From Streptacidiphilus fuscans (GTDB lineage: Bacteria > Actinomycetota > Actinomycetes > Streptomycetales > Streptomycetaceae), in the NCBI RefSeq assembly GCF_015690355.1, contig NZ_JADPRT010000025.1, forward strand, positions 1-64,000: a stretch of 64,000 nt of DNA. Reading direction: 5' to 3'. The notes beneath the pieces are model-generated. The model saw nothing but the letters and a program-made list of their open reading frames with translations. It ran no database searches and was not told the DNA's origin. A program made the translations under genes and the position numbers. Shown here one piece after another: positions 43,614 through 52,907 of the stretch (positions within the stretch are counted from its first letter, which is position 1; each line of letters starts with the position of its first letter).

Positions 43614-44635
43614 ACGGTCTCCTCCTGACCGACCTGGGCCCGGAAGACCTTGAGGAACAGCAGACAGCCGACCAGCACGATCGCCGCCGTGGTGGTCGCC
43701 ACAGCAGCGCCGGGGCCGAACTTGAGGTCCTGGAACATGACCCGCCAGCCCAGCATGGCCAGCGACTCGGTCGAGGTTCCCGGTCCGCCCTGGGTCAGCA
43801 CGAAGGGCAGGTCGAAGAGCCCGAACGCCTGCAGGATGCGGAACATCACGGCGATGGCCAGTGTCGGCCGCAGCAGCGGCAGGCGCACCCGCCAGAAGAT
43901 CGTCCAGGCGTTGGCCCCGTCGATCCGGGCTGCCTCGACGACGTCGCCGGGCAGCATGACCAGGCCCGCGAGGACGATGATGGCGACGAACGGCGTCGTC
44001 TTCCACACGTCGGCGACGCCCATGGCCACGGTCGCGTCCACCGGCGTGCCCAGCAGGTTGACGTCGTGTCCGGCGATCGGCGCGAGGATCTGGTCGACCA
44101 GGCCGTAGACGCCGTTGTAGAGGTAGGACCACAGTTCCGCCGAGACGACGGTGATCATCGCCCAGGGCAGCAGGAGCAGCGCCATCAGCCAGCCGCGTCC
44201 GACCTTGAGCCGCTCCAGGACCAGCGCGATCGCCGTGCCGAGGACCATCTCCACCGCGACCGTGCCGACCGTGTAGACCACGGTGAACCACAGGTCGTGC
44301 TGCCAACGCGGGGAGCCCACCACCAGCGAGAAGTTGGAGCCGGTGAAGCCCGACAGCTGGAAGCCGTTGGCCGTCACGTTGACGTTGCTGAGGCTCATCA
44401 CGACCGAGAAGACGATCGGGAAGATCGTCACGGCCGCGACCACGAGCAGCGCGGGGCTGGCGAACAGCCACCCGAGGCGGGCGTAGCGGCGCTCCAGCAC
44501 CGAGGTCTTGCGGCGCTGCCGCGTCCTCTGCCCCGCCGTGGCCCTGGGCCGCGCGCTCGCGGGGACTGCGTCTTCGGTCAGGGTGGCGGAGGGCGGCGTC
44601 GGCGGCCCTGCCGCCTGGGAGTCGTCGGTGGTCAC
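43610..44635 (-). CDS. Sugar ABC transporter permease (MalF type)
   Basis: A 341-residue permease from the GTG at 44635. The N-terminal 60 residues are hydrophilic; then six membrane helices with the EAA loop DVVEAARIDGANAWTIFWRVRLPLLRP. The upstream open frame to 44773 runs through the stem-loop region and is not coding. Confidence 0.9.
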
Positions 44636-44674
44636 GGGGCACCTGCCTTGGCTGGAACGGGATGGCCTGCGGGA

Positions 44675-44730
44675 CCCGGCCGTGGGACGGGACGGAGTGG
44701 AGCGGGCGCAACTGCCGCCCCACGGCCGGG
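44675..44730 (-). terminator. Stem-loop between binding-protein and permease genes
   Basis: CCCGGCCGTGGG (44675-44686) and CCCACGGCCGGG (44719-44730) form a perfect 12-bp stem with a 32-nt loop, in the 124-bp gap after the binding-protein gene. Such stems usually stabilise or terminate the upstream message so that the binding protein is made in excess over the permeases. Confidence 0.6.
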
Positions 44731-44759
44731 CTTCGGTTCCTGGATGTGGTGCCCGGTTC

Positions 44760-46106
44760 CTACAGGCCGCCACCGCCGATGGCCGTCCCGATGGCCTTGT
44801 CCGCGGCCGACAGCGCCGAGGACGGGGAGGTCGAGCCGGACAGCGCCGCGTTGATGTTGCTGTAGACGCTCTGGCTGACCTGCGCGTACGCGGCCACGTC
44901 GGACGGGCGCGTCACCAGCTTGTTCTTGGCCGCGACCGGGAACGCCGGGTTGGCGGACTGGACGCTCGGGTCGGCGAGGACGCTGGCGACCGTCGGGATC
45001 TCGCCGCCCTGGACCGCGATGATCTTCTGGGCGTCGGGGCTGGCCATCCACTTCACGAACGCGATGTCCGCGGCCAGGTTCTTGCTGTGCGGGTTGACGT
45101 AGAGGTTCCAGCCGCCGGTGACCGAGTAGCCGGGACCGGTCTGGCCCGCGAAGGTCGGCAGGTTGGTGATGCCGACGTTGCCCGCGATCTTCGAGGAGGC
45201 CGGGCTGTTGGAGTCGGCGTACGCGTAGGTCCAGTTGCGCAGGAAGGCGTCCTGGCCGGAGGTGAACAGCTGCTCCGACTGCTGCTCCTGGAAGGTGGTG
45301 ACCGCCGCCGGGGCGACGCCGCTGCTGATCAGGCCGCGCATGTAGTTCAGCGCCTTCAGCGAGGCGGCCGAGTTGATCTCCGACTTGGTGGCCCCGGAGT
45401 CGACGATCTGGCCGCCGGCGTCCGCGTCGAACTCGGTCCAGTCACAGGTCAGGCCCTCGTAGGAGGCGAACTGGGCGGCGAAGCCGTACTTGACCAGGCC
45501 CTGCTTCTGCAACTGGGCGGCCTCGGACTGCAGTTGCTCCCAGGTCGTCGGGACCGGCAGGTGCGCCTTGGCCAGCAGGTCCTTGCGGTAGAAGAGGAAG
45601 GAGTTGTCCGTGAAGAGCGGCACGGCCATCGTCTGGCCCTGGTACTTCAGGCCGTTGACCAGTCCGGGCGAGAAGGTCTGCCAGAAGCTGGACGGCAGGT
45701 AGCTGTCCAGCGGCAGGGCGAGCCCGGCCTTGCCGAACTGCGCGGGCCAGACCACGTCGCCGTTGTAGACGTCGAAGCTGGAGGAGCCGCCGGAGATCTG
45801 GGTCGTCAGCGTGGAGCGGTAGGCGTCGGTGTCGCTCGGGGCCTGCTCCAGGTTGACCGTGATGCCCGGGTTGGCCTTCTCGAAGGCCGCGATCAGCGTC
45901 TTGCGGACGTCAGTCCCGGTCGGGCCGAACTGGTTGGCGAACCAGGTGATCGTGCCCTTCGCGGGACCCGACGCCGAGGGCAGCGCTCCCCCGGTCGAGC
46001 CGGAACCGCCGGAGCTGGAACTGCAGGCCGTGACCGCGAGCAGGAAAGCCGTCGCTCCCAGGGCCGTTGTCACGGTGCGTACTCGATTGCGGGAACTGCT
46101 GGACAT
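44760..46106 (-). CDS. Sugar ABC transporter substrate-binding lipoprotein
   Basis: A 448-residue lipoprotein: signal TTALGATAFLLAVTAC with the lipobox Cys near residue 28, then a Ser/Gly linker and a type-I extracellular solute-binding fold (ITWFANQFGPTGTDVRKTLIAAFEKANPGITVNLE, FDVYNGDVVWPAQFGKAGLALPLD). First gene of the operon. Context (GH13, two permeases) indicates an alpha-glucoside or malto-oligosaccharide ligand. Confidence 0.92.
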   Translation of the reverse strand: MSSSSRNRVRTVTTALGATAFLLAVTACSSSSGGSGSTGGALPSASGPAKGTITWFANQFGPTGTDVRKTLIAAFEKANPGITVNLEQAPSDTDAYRSTLTTQISGGSSSFDVYNGDVVWPAQFGKAGLALPLDSYLPSSFWQTFSPGLVNGLKYQGQTMAVPLFTDNSFLFYRKDLLAKAHLPVPTTWEQLQSEAAQLQKQGLVKYGFAAQFASYEGLTCDWTEFDADAGGQIVDSGATKSEINSAASLKALNYMRGLISSGVAPAAVTTFQEQQSEQLFTSGQDAFLRNWTYAYADSNSPASSKIAGNVGITNLPTFAGQTGPGYSVTGGWNLYVNPHSKNLAADIAFVKWMASPDAQKIIAVQGGEIPTVASVLADPSVQSANPAFPVAAKNKLVTRPSDVAAYAQVSQSVYSNINAALSGSTSPSSALSAADKAIGTAIGGGGL

Positions 46107-46316
46107 GCGTGACGCTCCTCACGGTGGTGATCAGCATCGACACCCGAATGGATCCCGATTGCTGTACGTAGTCGGAGTTCTGACGAGTGATCGAACGGCC
46201 GGGTCTGGCAGGCAGGTGACAATAGGGGAGCCGTGGAGTGAGGACAAGAAGTCCGGAAGGTCGGAATCGGTTCGGAATCGGGGACAGGGTTAGGTGGATA
46301 GGTCGATGACGGATCA

Positions 46317-47546
46317 TCAGGACAGGGTCGCCTTGATGACCAGGCAGGCGGCGCCGCGCGCCCACAGGTCGTCGGTCACGGGGTCGACTTGGACGGTGCA
46401 GTCGCGGGCGGCGCTGGAGAACGCGTGCCGCTCCAGCGCGGCGGTCATCGCCGGTCCGAAGAGGTCGAATGCCGTCACGCCCTCCCCGACCAGGATCACC
46501 TTCTGCAGGCCGAGCAGGTTCAACAGCCCGGCCACTCCTCGGCCCAGCGCCTCGCCCGCGGCGGCGAACGCGTCCCGTGCGGCCTCCCCGGCCTCGGCCG
46601 AGCTGCCCGGTGGCTGCCTGGCGAGCGCCATCGCGGCGTCGATGTCGACGTAGCCCGGATCGCCCGTCGCGCCGCGCAGTCGGCGCAGCACCGCACCGGA
46701 GGAGGCCAGCGCCTCCAGGCAGCCGCGCGCGCCGCAGGTGCACTCCGGACCGGCCGGGTCGACCGGGAGGTGTCCGAACTCCCCTGCCATGCCGGTGAAT
46801 CCGGTGTAGAGGGAGCCACCGAGCAGCAACCCGCACCCCACGCCGGAACCGACGGTGACCACGGCGAAGTTCTCGACGTCGCGACCCTCGCCGAACCACT
46901 GCTCGGCCACCACCAGCGCGTTGACGTCGTTGCCGACCGCGACCGGGAGCCCGGTCGCGTCCATCAGCGGACCGGCGACGTCCACGTCGTCCCACTCCAT
47001 CAACGCGGAGCGGCGGCACACTCCGGTGCGCGGATCGACGTGTCCGCCCATGCCGACGCCGACGCCCAGCAGCCGCTCGGCCGCGTCCGGCACCTCGCCG
47101 GTCAGCTCCACGACAAGGTCCGTGATGAGGTCAACTGCGGTCTGCAGTACGGCCTTCGGGCTCCTCTCGTCGAGGGGGCGCTCGGCGCGGGCGAGGACCT
47201 GGGCGGCCATGTCGGTGAGCACCGCCGCCACATGCGTCGGAGCGATCTTGATGCCCACCGCGAGATGCCGCTCGGCGTTGACGTGCAGCAGCCGCTTGGG
47301 GCGACCGACCGCCGCCGTCTCGGGAGGGGTCTCGCGCAGGTAGCCCTCCTCGATCAGCGGAGCGAGCACCCGCGTCACCGTGGCGGCGGACAGGTTGAGT
47401 TGGGCGGCGAGCGCCGTCCGTGACATCGGACCGGCCGTCAGCACCCGGGCGAAGACCTCGGCCCTGGTCGGAGTGTCCGTCAGTTCCGTGACCCGCACGC
47501 GCGGTGGGGGCGCGGGCCTGGCCGGCGGGCGCTGCACGAAGGTCAC
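46317..47546 (-). CDS. ROK-family transcriptional repressor
   Basis: A 409-residue protein from the GTG at 47546 (GGAGGGGAG upstream). Residues 20-85 are a winged helix (VLTAGPMSRTALAAQLNLSAATVTRVL); the rest is a ROK sugar-kinase fold with GVGVGMGGHVD, AVGNDVNALVVAEQW, VTVGSGVGCGLLLGG, and the zinc motif CTCGARGCLEAL. It probably represses the downstream alpha-glucoside operon and itself, released by a sugar. An upstream in-frame extension to 47792 spans the operator and is not coding. Confidence 0.9.
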   Translation of the reverse strand: MTFVQRPPARPAPPPRVRVTELTDTPTRAEVFARVLTAGPMSRTALAAQLNLSAATVTRVLAPLIEEGYLRETPPETAAVGRPKRLLHVNAERHLAVGIKIAPTHVAAVLTDMAAQVLARAERPLDERSPKAVLQTAVDLITDLVVELTGEVPDAAERLLGVGVGMGGHVDPRTGVCRRSALMEWDDVDVAGPLMDATGLPVAVGNDVNALVVAEQWFGEGRDVENFAVVTVGSGVGCGLLLGGSLYTGFTGMAGEFGHLPVDPAGPECTCGARGCLEALASSGAVLRRLRGATGDPGYVDIDAAMALARQPPGSSAEAGEAARDAFAAAGEALGRGVAGLLNLLGLQKVILVGEGVTAFDLFGPAMTAALERHAFSSAARDCTVQVDPVTDDLWARGAACLVIKATLS

Positions 47547-47641
47547 GGCCGGACTCCCCTCCTCTGCTCCGGTGCGGCAGACAAGAACTATCCGCACCGA
47601 CTTGCGTTTCGCTCGGGTGACGAGAGTGTGTCCGGTCATCT

Positions 47642-47658
47642 TTTCTTGCGTCAAGAAA
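47642..47658. promoter_or_regulatory. Dyad operator upstream of the ROK gene
   Basis: TTTCTTG-CGT-CAAGAAA, a perfect 7-bp dyad with a 3-bp spacer, about 100 bp upstream of the ROK GTG. AT-rich dyads of this size are usual for ROK repressors. I found no second copy before the binding-protein gene. Confidence 0.6.
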
Positions 47659-47825
47659 GTTACTCGGGGCGTTATCCAGCCGATACCGATACCCCGTCCG
47701 CCCCGGCCGCCCGTCGCGCCGCCGCTCGCTGACGTGAAGGTCCGGAAAGCACTTCGGCCCCGGTGCATGCCTCCATCGAGCGGGGGTACCAATGCCGTAC
47801 TGGTTTCGGGCTACGGGGGTGGCGG

Positions 47826-48989
47826 GTGTTCGGGGACAGCCGCGTGCGTCGGGGCGTACTGCTGATCTGCGCGGCAGTGGGCCTCTGCGTCGGCCTGTGT
47901 ATCTGGTTCGCCCAGGGCCTGCCGGACTTCCGGCAGAACCTGCTGCTGAACCTGGCCCCCGAGCTGCTGACCACGATCGTGACGCTGCTGGTCATCCAGC
48001 CGATCCTGACCCGGCTGGAGGAGGAACGCGTCCGCGAGCACCTGCGGTTGGACTACCCGTCGTTCTGCGACAAGGTGGCCCACACCCAGGACATCGTCTG
48101 CGTGCTGGACACCTTCTCGTACCTGCTCTCCGGCAACAACGCCGACCGGTTCGCCGACGCCGCGTGCAGCGCGATCGGACGCGGCGCGACGGTCCGCGTC
48201 ATGCTGCTGGATCCCGACTCGCTGGCCGCGCGGCAGCGTTCGCACGAGCTCAGCGCGGACGTGCGCCGCGAGATCATGCGGAACCTGCGCGACCTGCGGC
48301 AGCTGGAGGAGCGGCTGCCGGCCGAGCGCCGGGACCAGCTCCAGGTCCGCGTCTACACCAACGCGCCCTCCATCCAGCTGTACCGGTGCGGTGAGCGGAT
48401 GATGGTGAGCTTCTACCCCGTGGACCGGCTCTCCGGCGAGGGACAGCAGCTGGAGGTGCGGATCACCACCCCGCTGGGCGCCTTCGTCTCCGAACGCTTC
48501 GCCGAGTTGTGGACCCGCTCCCGGCCGGTCGAGGAGGTCCTGACCAAGCAGGTGCGGTTCCTCGACAGCGACGGCGCGGGCGGCGACGGAGGCGCACGGG
48601 AGCCGCTGCGGCTGGAGTACGTCGACAGCGACGGCGACCTGATCCTCAGCGATCGGCGTCTGGTCGTGGAACTCGCCCGGCACCGCGACGGGCCGGTGCA
48701 CGTCACGGTGGGCGACCGGCCGGAGCGGATCTTCCGGCTGGAGCTGGTCGATATTGCGGAGACCGACTCACTGGCCCGACTCCGCGCGGCCTTCGTCGAC
48801 AAGTACGGTGACAAGTACGGCGAGGAGGCCGAGGTCTTCGTCCGGCTGGACGAGATCCGCCCGAGCCGGTCTGAACCGGAGGTATCAGGGGTAACAGGAG
48901 TAACAGCGGTACCTGCAGGGGCAACGCAATCGAGCAGTGACAGAGGTTCAGTACGTGGCGGTGCAGAACGTGGCAGTGCAGAACGGTGA
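47826..48989 (+). CDS. Membrane protein with cytosolic PLD-like/DUF5919-like region
   Basis: A 387-residue protein from the GTG at 47826 (GGGGGTGG upstream; a GTG at 47763 is also possible). Two membrane helices (GVLLICAAVGLCVGLCIWFAQ and LAPELLTTIVTLLVIQPIL) precede a cytosolic domain with AIGRGATVRVMLLDPDSLAARQRS and RVYTNAPSIQLYRCGERMMVSFYP. This resembles uncharacterised DUF5919-type proteins. The C-terminus is Thr/Val/Ser-rich and ends in a duplicated GTGGC(G/A)GTGCAGAAC segment that also encodes the N-terminus of the next gene. Confidence 0.65.
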   Translation: MFGDSRVRRGVLLICAAVGLCVGLCIWFAQGLPDFRQNLLLNLAPELLTTIVTLLVIQPILTRLEEERVREHLRLDYPSFCDKVAHTQDIVCVLDTFSYLLSGNNADRFADAACSAIGRGATVRVMLLDPDSLAARQRSHELSADVRREIMRNLRDLRQLEERLPAERRDQLQVRVYTNAPSIQLYRCGERMMVSFYPVDRLSGEGQQLEVRITTPLGAFVSERFAELWTRSRPVEEVLTKQVRFLDSDGAGGDGGAREPLRLEYVDSDGDLILSDRRLVVELARHRDGPVHVTVGDRPERIFRLELVDIAETDSLARLRAAFVDKYGDKYGEEAEVFVRLDEIRPSRSEPEVSGVTGVTAVPAGATQSSSDRGSVRGGAERGSAER

Positions 48990-50268
48990 TCGTCCAGTCT
49001 TCCGGGCACTTGCCCTCCCCCACCTCGACGCGCTGCTCGCGCGCGCCGGGCTGGACGACCAGGACCGGCTGCGCGCCCGGGCCGTGGCCGAGGTGCTGCC
49101 CTTCCGGACCAACTCCTACGTGGTCGACGAGCTGATCGACTGGCGGGCCGCCCCTGACGACCCCATCTACCGTCTGGTCTTCCCGCAGCCGGACATGCTG
49201 CCGCGCGCCGACGTCGACCGCATCGCCACGATGCTGCGCGAGGGCGCGCCCGCCGACCGGCTCCGCGCGGACGTGCACGAGCTGCGGCTGCGCCTCAACC
49301 CGCACCCCAGCGGCCAGCGCGACCTCAACACCCCGATGCTGGACGGCGTTCCGACCGAGGGCATGCAGCACAAGTACGCGGAGACGCTGCTCTTCTTCCC
49401 ACGTCAGGGCCAGACCTGTCACGCCTACTGCTCGTACTGCTTCCGCTGGCCGCAGTTCGTGGGCGAGCCGGACCTGAAGATGGCCAGCGGCGACGCGGAG
49501 GCGCTGCGGTCGTACGTGGCCTCGCATCCGGAGCTCACCAGCGTCCTGATCACCGGCGGCGACCCGCTCATCATGAGCAGCTCGGTCCTGGCCCGCTACG
49601 TCGAGCCGCTGCTGGACATCCCGCACCTGGAGTCGGTCCGGATCGGCACCAAGGCGCTCTCGTACTGGCCGCACCGGGTGCTGACCGACCCGGACGCCGA
49701 CGGCCTGCTGCGCCTGTTCGAGCGGGTGGTGCAGAGCGGGCGCAACCTGGCGCTGATGGCCCACTACTCTCACCCGCGCGAGCTCGAGACCGCCGTGGCC
49801 GAGCAGGCGCTGCGGCGGGTGCAGTCCACCGGCGCGGTGGTGCGCTGCCAGGCCCCGCTGATCCGCGGCGTCAACGACCGGGCCGAGGACTGGGCCGTCA
49901 TGTGGCGCAGGCTGGTCGCCCTCGGCGCCGTCCCGTACTACATGTTCGTCGAGCGGGACACCGGCCCGCAGGACTACTTCGCCGTGCCGCTCGGCCGCGC
50001 CTACGACCTCTTCCGCGAGGCGTACGCGCAGATCTCCGGGCTGGCCCGGACCGTGCGCGGGCCGATCATGTCGGCGACGCCGGGCAAGGTGCAGGTCGAC
50101 GGGGTGGCCGACGTGGCCGGTCAGCGGGCATTCGTCCTCCACTACGTCCAGGCCCGCGACCCGGAGCTCGTCGGCCGCCCGTTCTTCGCGGCCTACGACC
50201 CGGACGCCCGCTGGCTCACCGACCTCAAGCCCCTCGACGGCGCGGGCGCTCTCCTCGGGCTGAGCTGA
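48937..50268 (+). CDS. KamA-family radical SAM enzyme (aminomutase-like)
   Basis: A 443-residue radical SAM protein with the cluster motif CHAYCSYCFRWPQF (near 161), SVLITGGDPLIMS, and YYMFVERDTGPQDYFAVPLGRAYDLFR; this is the lysine 2,3-aminomutase/EpmB/glutamate 2,3-aminomutase branch. The C-terminal GPIMSATPGKVQVDG holds a Lys where LAM enzymes bind PLP. It starts at one of several in-frame GTG codons (48937-48976), all inside the previous gene, so translation is coupled. The substrate is unknown. EF-P lysine modification or beta-amino-acid formation are possibilities. Confidence 0.85.
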   Translation: MTEVQYVAVQNVAVQNGDRPVFRALALPHLDALLARAGLDDQDRLRARAVAEVLPFRTNSYVVDELIDWRAAPDDPIYRLVFPQPDMLPRADVDRIATMLREGAPADRLRADVHELRLRLNPHPSGQRDLNTPMLDGVPTEGMQHKYAETLLFFPRQGQTCHAYCSYCFRWPQFVGEPDLKMASGDAEALRSYVASHPELTSVLITGGDPLIMSSSVLARYVEPLLDIPHLESVRIGTKALSYWPHRVLTDPDADGLLRLFERVVQSGRNLALMAHYSHPRELETAVAEQALRRVQSTGAVVRCQAPLIRGVNDRAEDWAVMWRRLVALGAVPYYMFVERDTGPQDYFAVPLGRAYDLFREAYAQISGLARTVRGPIMSATPGKVQVDGVADVAGQRAFVLHYVQARDPELVGRPFFAAYDPDARWLTDLKPLDGAGALLGLS

Positions 50269-50286
50269 CGCTCCGTCGTATTGTGG

Positions 50287-50961
50287 TCATGAGGCCAGGT
50301 CGGCCAGGGTGTTCCAGAACATGAGCTCGTAGCTCTGGAGCATCCGGCCGTACTCCAGCACGTCGCCGTCGGCACGCGCTTGGGTTTGGGCCTGACCCTG
50401 AGCGACCACGGCGAGCGCGCGGGCGTCGGCCTCCGGGTCGGGTGCGGCGAAGAAGTCGAAGAAGGCGCAAGCGCGGTCACCGAACCCGTACCGGTTGCGG
50501 AGCGCGTCCGCGACGGTGGCGCAGTAGCCGCCCCACGCGGCGAAGTTGGCGGTCAGCGCGAGGACCACCCCGGTCGGCTCGCCGTTGAGCGCGAGCCAGG
50601 CCAGATAGGCGGGGTACGCCTGGCACCCGGCCAGCGGCGGCTGGGCGCGCAGCCTCTCGTCGTCGGCCAGCCCGCACGCGGCGGCGAAGGGCGCCAGCAG
50701 CTCCAGCGCCTGGCTCTCGCCCGCGGCGAGCTCCGCGAAGTAGGCCCCACCCGGCGAGTCCGCGCACCTGGCCGCCAGCAGCAGGAAGCTGCGCCGGTCG
50801 CTGGCGATGATTCGCCGCTGCTGGGCGGCGAGCGCGGCCAGCACGTCCGGCGGCGCGCTGCCGTCCGCGATCCGCCCGATCAGCCGGTTCTCGTCGGCGC
50901 GCGGCGCCAGCTCCGCGCGTACACGGGCCAGCAGGTCCGCGGCGTCCTGTGCCGTCGTCAT
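50287..50961 (-). CDS. TenA/PqqC-like protein
   Basis: A 224-residue helical protein from the ATG at 50961 (GGGGGAG upstream). The pattern RRIIASDRRSFLLLAARC, GGAYFAELAAGESQALELLAPF, CQAYPAYLAWLALNG, ALTANFAAWGGYCATVADALRNRYGF is that of TenA/THI-4/PqqC proteins (thiamine salvage aminohydrolase or related). It converges with the KamA-like gene 18 bp away. Confidence 0.75.
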   Translation of the reverse strand: MTTAQDAADLLARVRAELAPRADENRLIGRIADGSAPPDVLAALAAQQRRIIASDRRSFLLLAARCADSPGGAYFAELAAGESQALELLAPFAAACGLADDERLRAQPPLAGCQAYPAYLAWLALNGEPTGVVLALTANFAAWGGYCATVADALRNRYGFGDRACAFFDFFAAPDPEADARALAVVAQGQAQTQARADGDVLEYGRMLQSYELMFWNTLADLAS

Positions 50962-51129
50962 GGCTGCACCACTCCCCCTCGGTTCCCCTCGATTCCTGTT
51001 GTATGTGTACGTATCACGCCGGACCGACAGCGCGCGGCGAGACGCGCGCACGGGGTGTGCCCGGGGGCGCGCCCGAGGGTGTGCCCTGGGCCGCATGCGC
51101 GGCAGTAGGCAGGCGGGTCAGGGCCGGCC

Positions 51130-51348
51130 TCACGGGGCGTCCTGACGTGGGGTTGGTAGGAGCAGGCGGCGGCGACGCGGGGCGACGGAGTGGGCGGCGA
51201 CGAGCCGGTCCCACTCCGGATCCGGGCTTCCCGGCACCATGCGGCCGACCGCCGCCCAGGACGCGGCGATCGCGTTGAACAGGGGCGTGTCGCTCGACCG
51301 CGCGGCGCTGTTCGACGCACGCCGCGGAAACGGTTCCGCAGGAGTCAC
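51130..51348 (-). CDS. Small hypothetical protein
   Basis: A 72-residue protein from a GTG at 51348 without a clear ribosome site. DTPLFNAIAASWAAVGRMVPGSPDPEWDRLVAA looks like a genuine conserved core seen in short actinobacterial proteins of unknown function, flanked by Arg-rich ends. If it is not a gene, the whole stretch 50962-51477 is non-coding; I see nothing else in it. Confidence 0.4.
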   Translation of the reverse strand: MTPAEPFPRRASNSAARSSDTPLFNAIAASWAAVGRMVPGSPDPEWDRLVAAHSVAPRRRRLLLPTPRQDAP

Positions 51349-51477
51349 GTCCGGGTCAACGAACCGGGTCGCCCCGCGGCACGCCCGGTCAGCCGCGCGA
51401 GCGAGCGCGCCGCGCGCCAGCGGAGCGCGCCAGGCCCGCGTGCGCGCCCGGAGTCAGCCTCGAACTCGGCATCGGAG

Positions 51478-52164
51478 TCAGCCCTGCTGCTCGACGGCCT
51501 GCCGCACGTCCCGCGTCAACTTTCCGATGACGTCAGGGCCGGTCCCGAACACCATCTGCTGATGGTCGGGCTTCGGGTAGTACGAGACGCTGCCCATCGT
51601 GGTGGCCGTCATCCAGCTGCACAGCGTGCTCTCGGTCGCGAGATCGCCGTTCTGCAACACCTCCGACGCGCAGCCCGCGGCACCACCGTGGGGTCCGGGG
51701 TCGACCGGCATCGAGTTCGTGGTGATCCGGTCCCCCGCGCCGTCCTCCGTGAACTTCGGCGCCACGTTGACCAGTGTCGTCAGCTTCGCCGGGTCGAACC
51801 CGGAGCCGTTGTAGCCCGCGACGATGACGTAGACGTCGTACTGCGGATCGTCGTAGACCGCGACGAGGGGCGTCCCGCCGGTGACGCCGAGCGGTGCGGC
51901 GTCCTGCTGAAGGGTGGAGTTGATCTTCGCCATCGCATCGCTCGGGAGGGTCGTCTGCCGGAGGCCCACCACCGTGCTCGGCATCCGCAAGGTCCAGCCT
52001 GCCGAGCCGGTTGAACCGGTCGTGGTGCCGGCCGTGGTGGCCGCCACGCCGGCAGTTTTCGCCGTACCCGTCCGATTCACCGCTGGCGGCGACGCGCACG
52101 CACTCACAGCGAGCAGGAGCGCGCCCGCCGACATCCCTATGACCGTCTTCTTCGTCCGCAGCAT
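51478..52164 (-). CDS. Secreted lipoprotein of unknown function
   Basis: A 228-residue lipoprotein from the ATG at 52164 (AGGGTGA upstream). Signal VIGMSAGALLLAVSAC ends in a lipobox; an Ala/Thr/Gly linker is followed by about 170 residues with repeated YDVYVIVAGYNGSGFDP and KFTEDGAGDRITTNSM and two Cys. Similar to uncharacterised streptomycete surface proteins. Alone in its direction. Confidence 0.7.
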   Translation of the reverse strand: MLRTKKTVIGMSAGALLLAVSACASPPAVNRTGTAKTAGVAATTAGTTTGSTGSAGWTLRMPSTVVGLRQTTLPSDAMAKINSTLQQDAAPLGVTGGTPLVAVYDDPQYDVYVIVAGYNGSGFDPAKLTTLVNVAPKFTEDGAGDRITTNSMPVDPGPHGGAAGCASEVLQNGDLATESTLCSWMTATTMGSVSYYPKPDHQQMVFGTGPDVIGKLTRDVRQAVEQQG

Positions 52165-52303
52165 GGGTTCACCCTGCCGTGCCAACGCGATTCCCTGTCG
52201 CGAGATTTGCTAACGGCCCCCATCAGCACTGCTAAGCCGGTTGTGCAGGCTCTAGGGTGGACGAACCGTCATGTACGCAGAGGTACGCGAGGGAGCCGCC
52301 GTC

Positions 52304-52891
52304 ATGGACCTGCACAATCCCGCGCCCGTCACCGTCGACCAGGTGGTGCAGGCCCTGTCCGTGCTGGGTCAGGAGGTCGTCGCGGACCCCGAGTACCGGC
52401 CCGACGGCCCGACCCGGGACGACCTGCCGGAGCTGCTCGGCGGCCTGCTCGGCCGGGTCGAGTTCGAGGTGGCCACGGCCGTCGACCCCAACGAGGATCC
52501 GCCGCACGCCATGTCCGAGCTCCAGGACGGCTGGCGCACCGAGAGCGAAAATCCCGATGTCCACCGGGCAGTCCTGGTCAACCGCCTGCACCGGACGGCC
52601 TTCGACATCGGCGCCGCGCTGGGCGCGGACGACGCGACCTCGGACCAGGAGGTCGTCGGCGAGGTCGACGGCGACGAGGAGGACGAGGCGGTCGGCCCGC
52701 CCGGCGTGGCGGGCGCGGCGGTCTGCGCGCTCGCGGCGGCGGATCTGCTCGCGGCGCAGGCCGCGGTGGACGACGGCCGCGCCCGCACGGCCCATCACGC
52801 GCTGGACTCGGTCGAGGGCTTCCTCGCGCAGGCGCTGCTCACCGCACACTTGCTGCGGTTGCAGCTGAGGGCGGAGGAGGAAGAGGGGTAG
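52304..52891 (+). CDS. Hypothetical protein
   Basis: A 195-residue acidic protein from the ATG at 52304 (GAGGGAG ten bases upstream; an ATG at 52271 adds 11 residues). Predicted mostly helical, with an acidic block EVVGEVDGDEEDEAVG and an Ala/Leu-rich C-terminal half (GAAVCALAAADLLAAQAA, then LLTAHLLRLQLRAEEEE). Function unknown. Confidence 0.65.
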   Translation: MDLHNPAPVTVDQVVQALSVLGQEVVADPEYRPDGPTRDDLPELLGGLLGRVEFEVATAVDPNEDPPHAMSELQDGWRTESENPDVHRAVLVNRLHRTAFDIGAALGADDATSDQEVVGEVDGDEEDEAVGPPGVAGAAVCALAAADLLAAQAAVDDGRARTAHHALDSVEGFLAQALLTAHLLRLQLRAEEEEG

Positions 52892-52907
52892 CACTCGCTC
52901 CCGCCGG

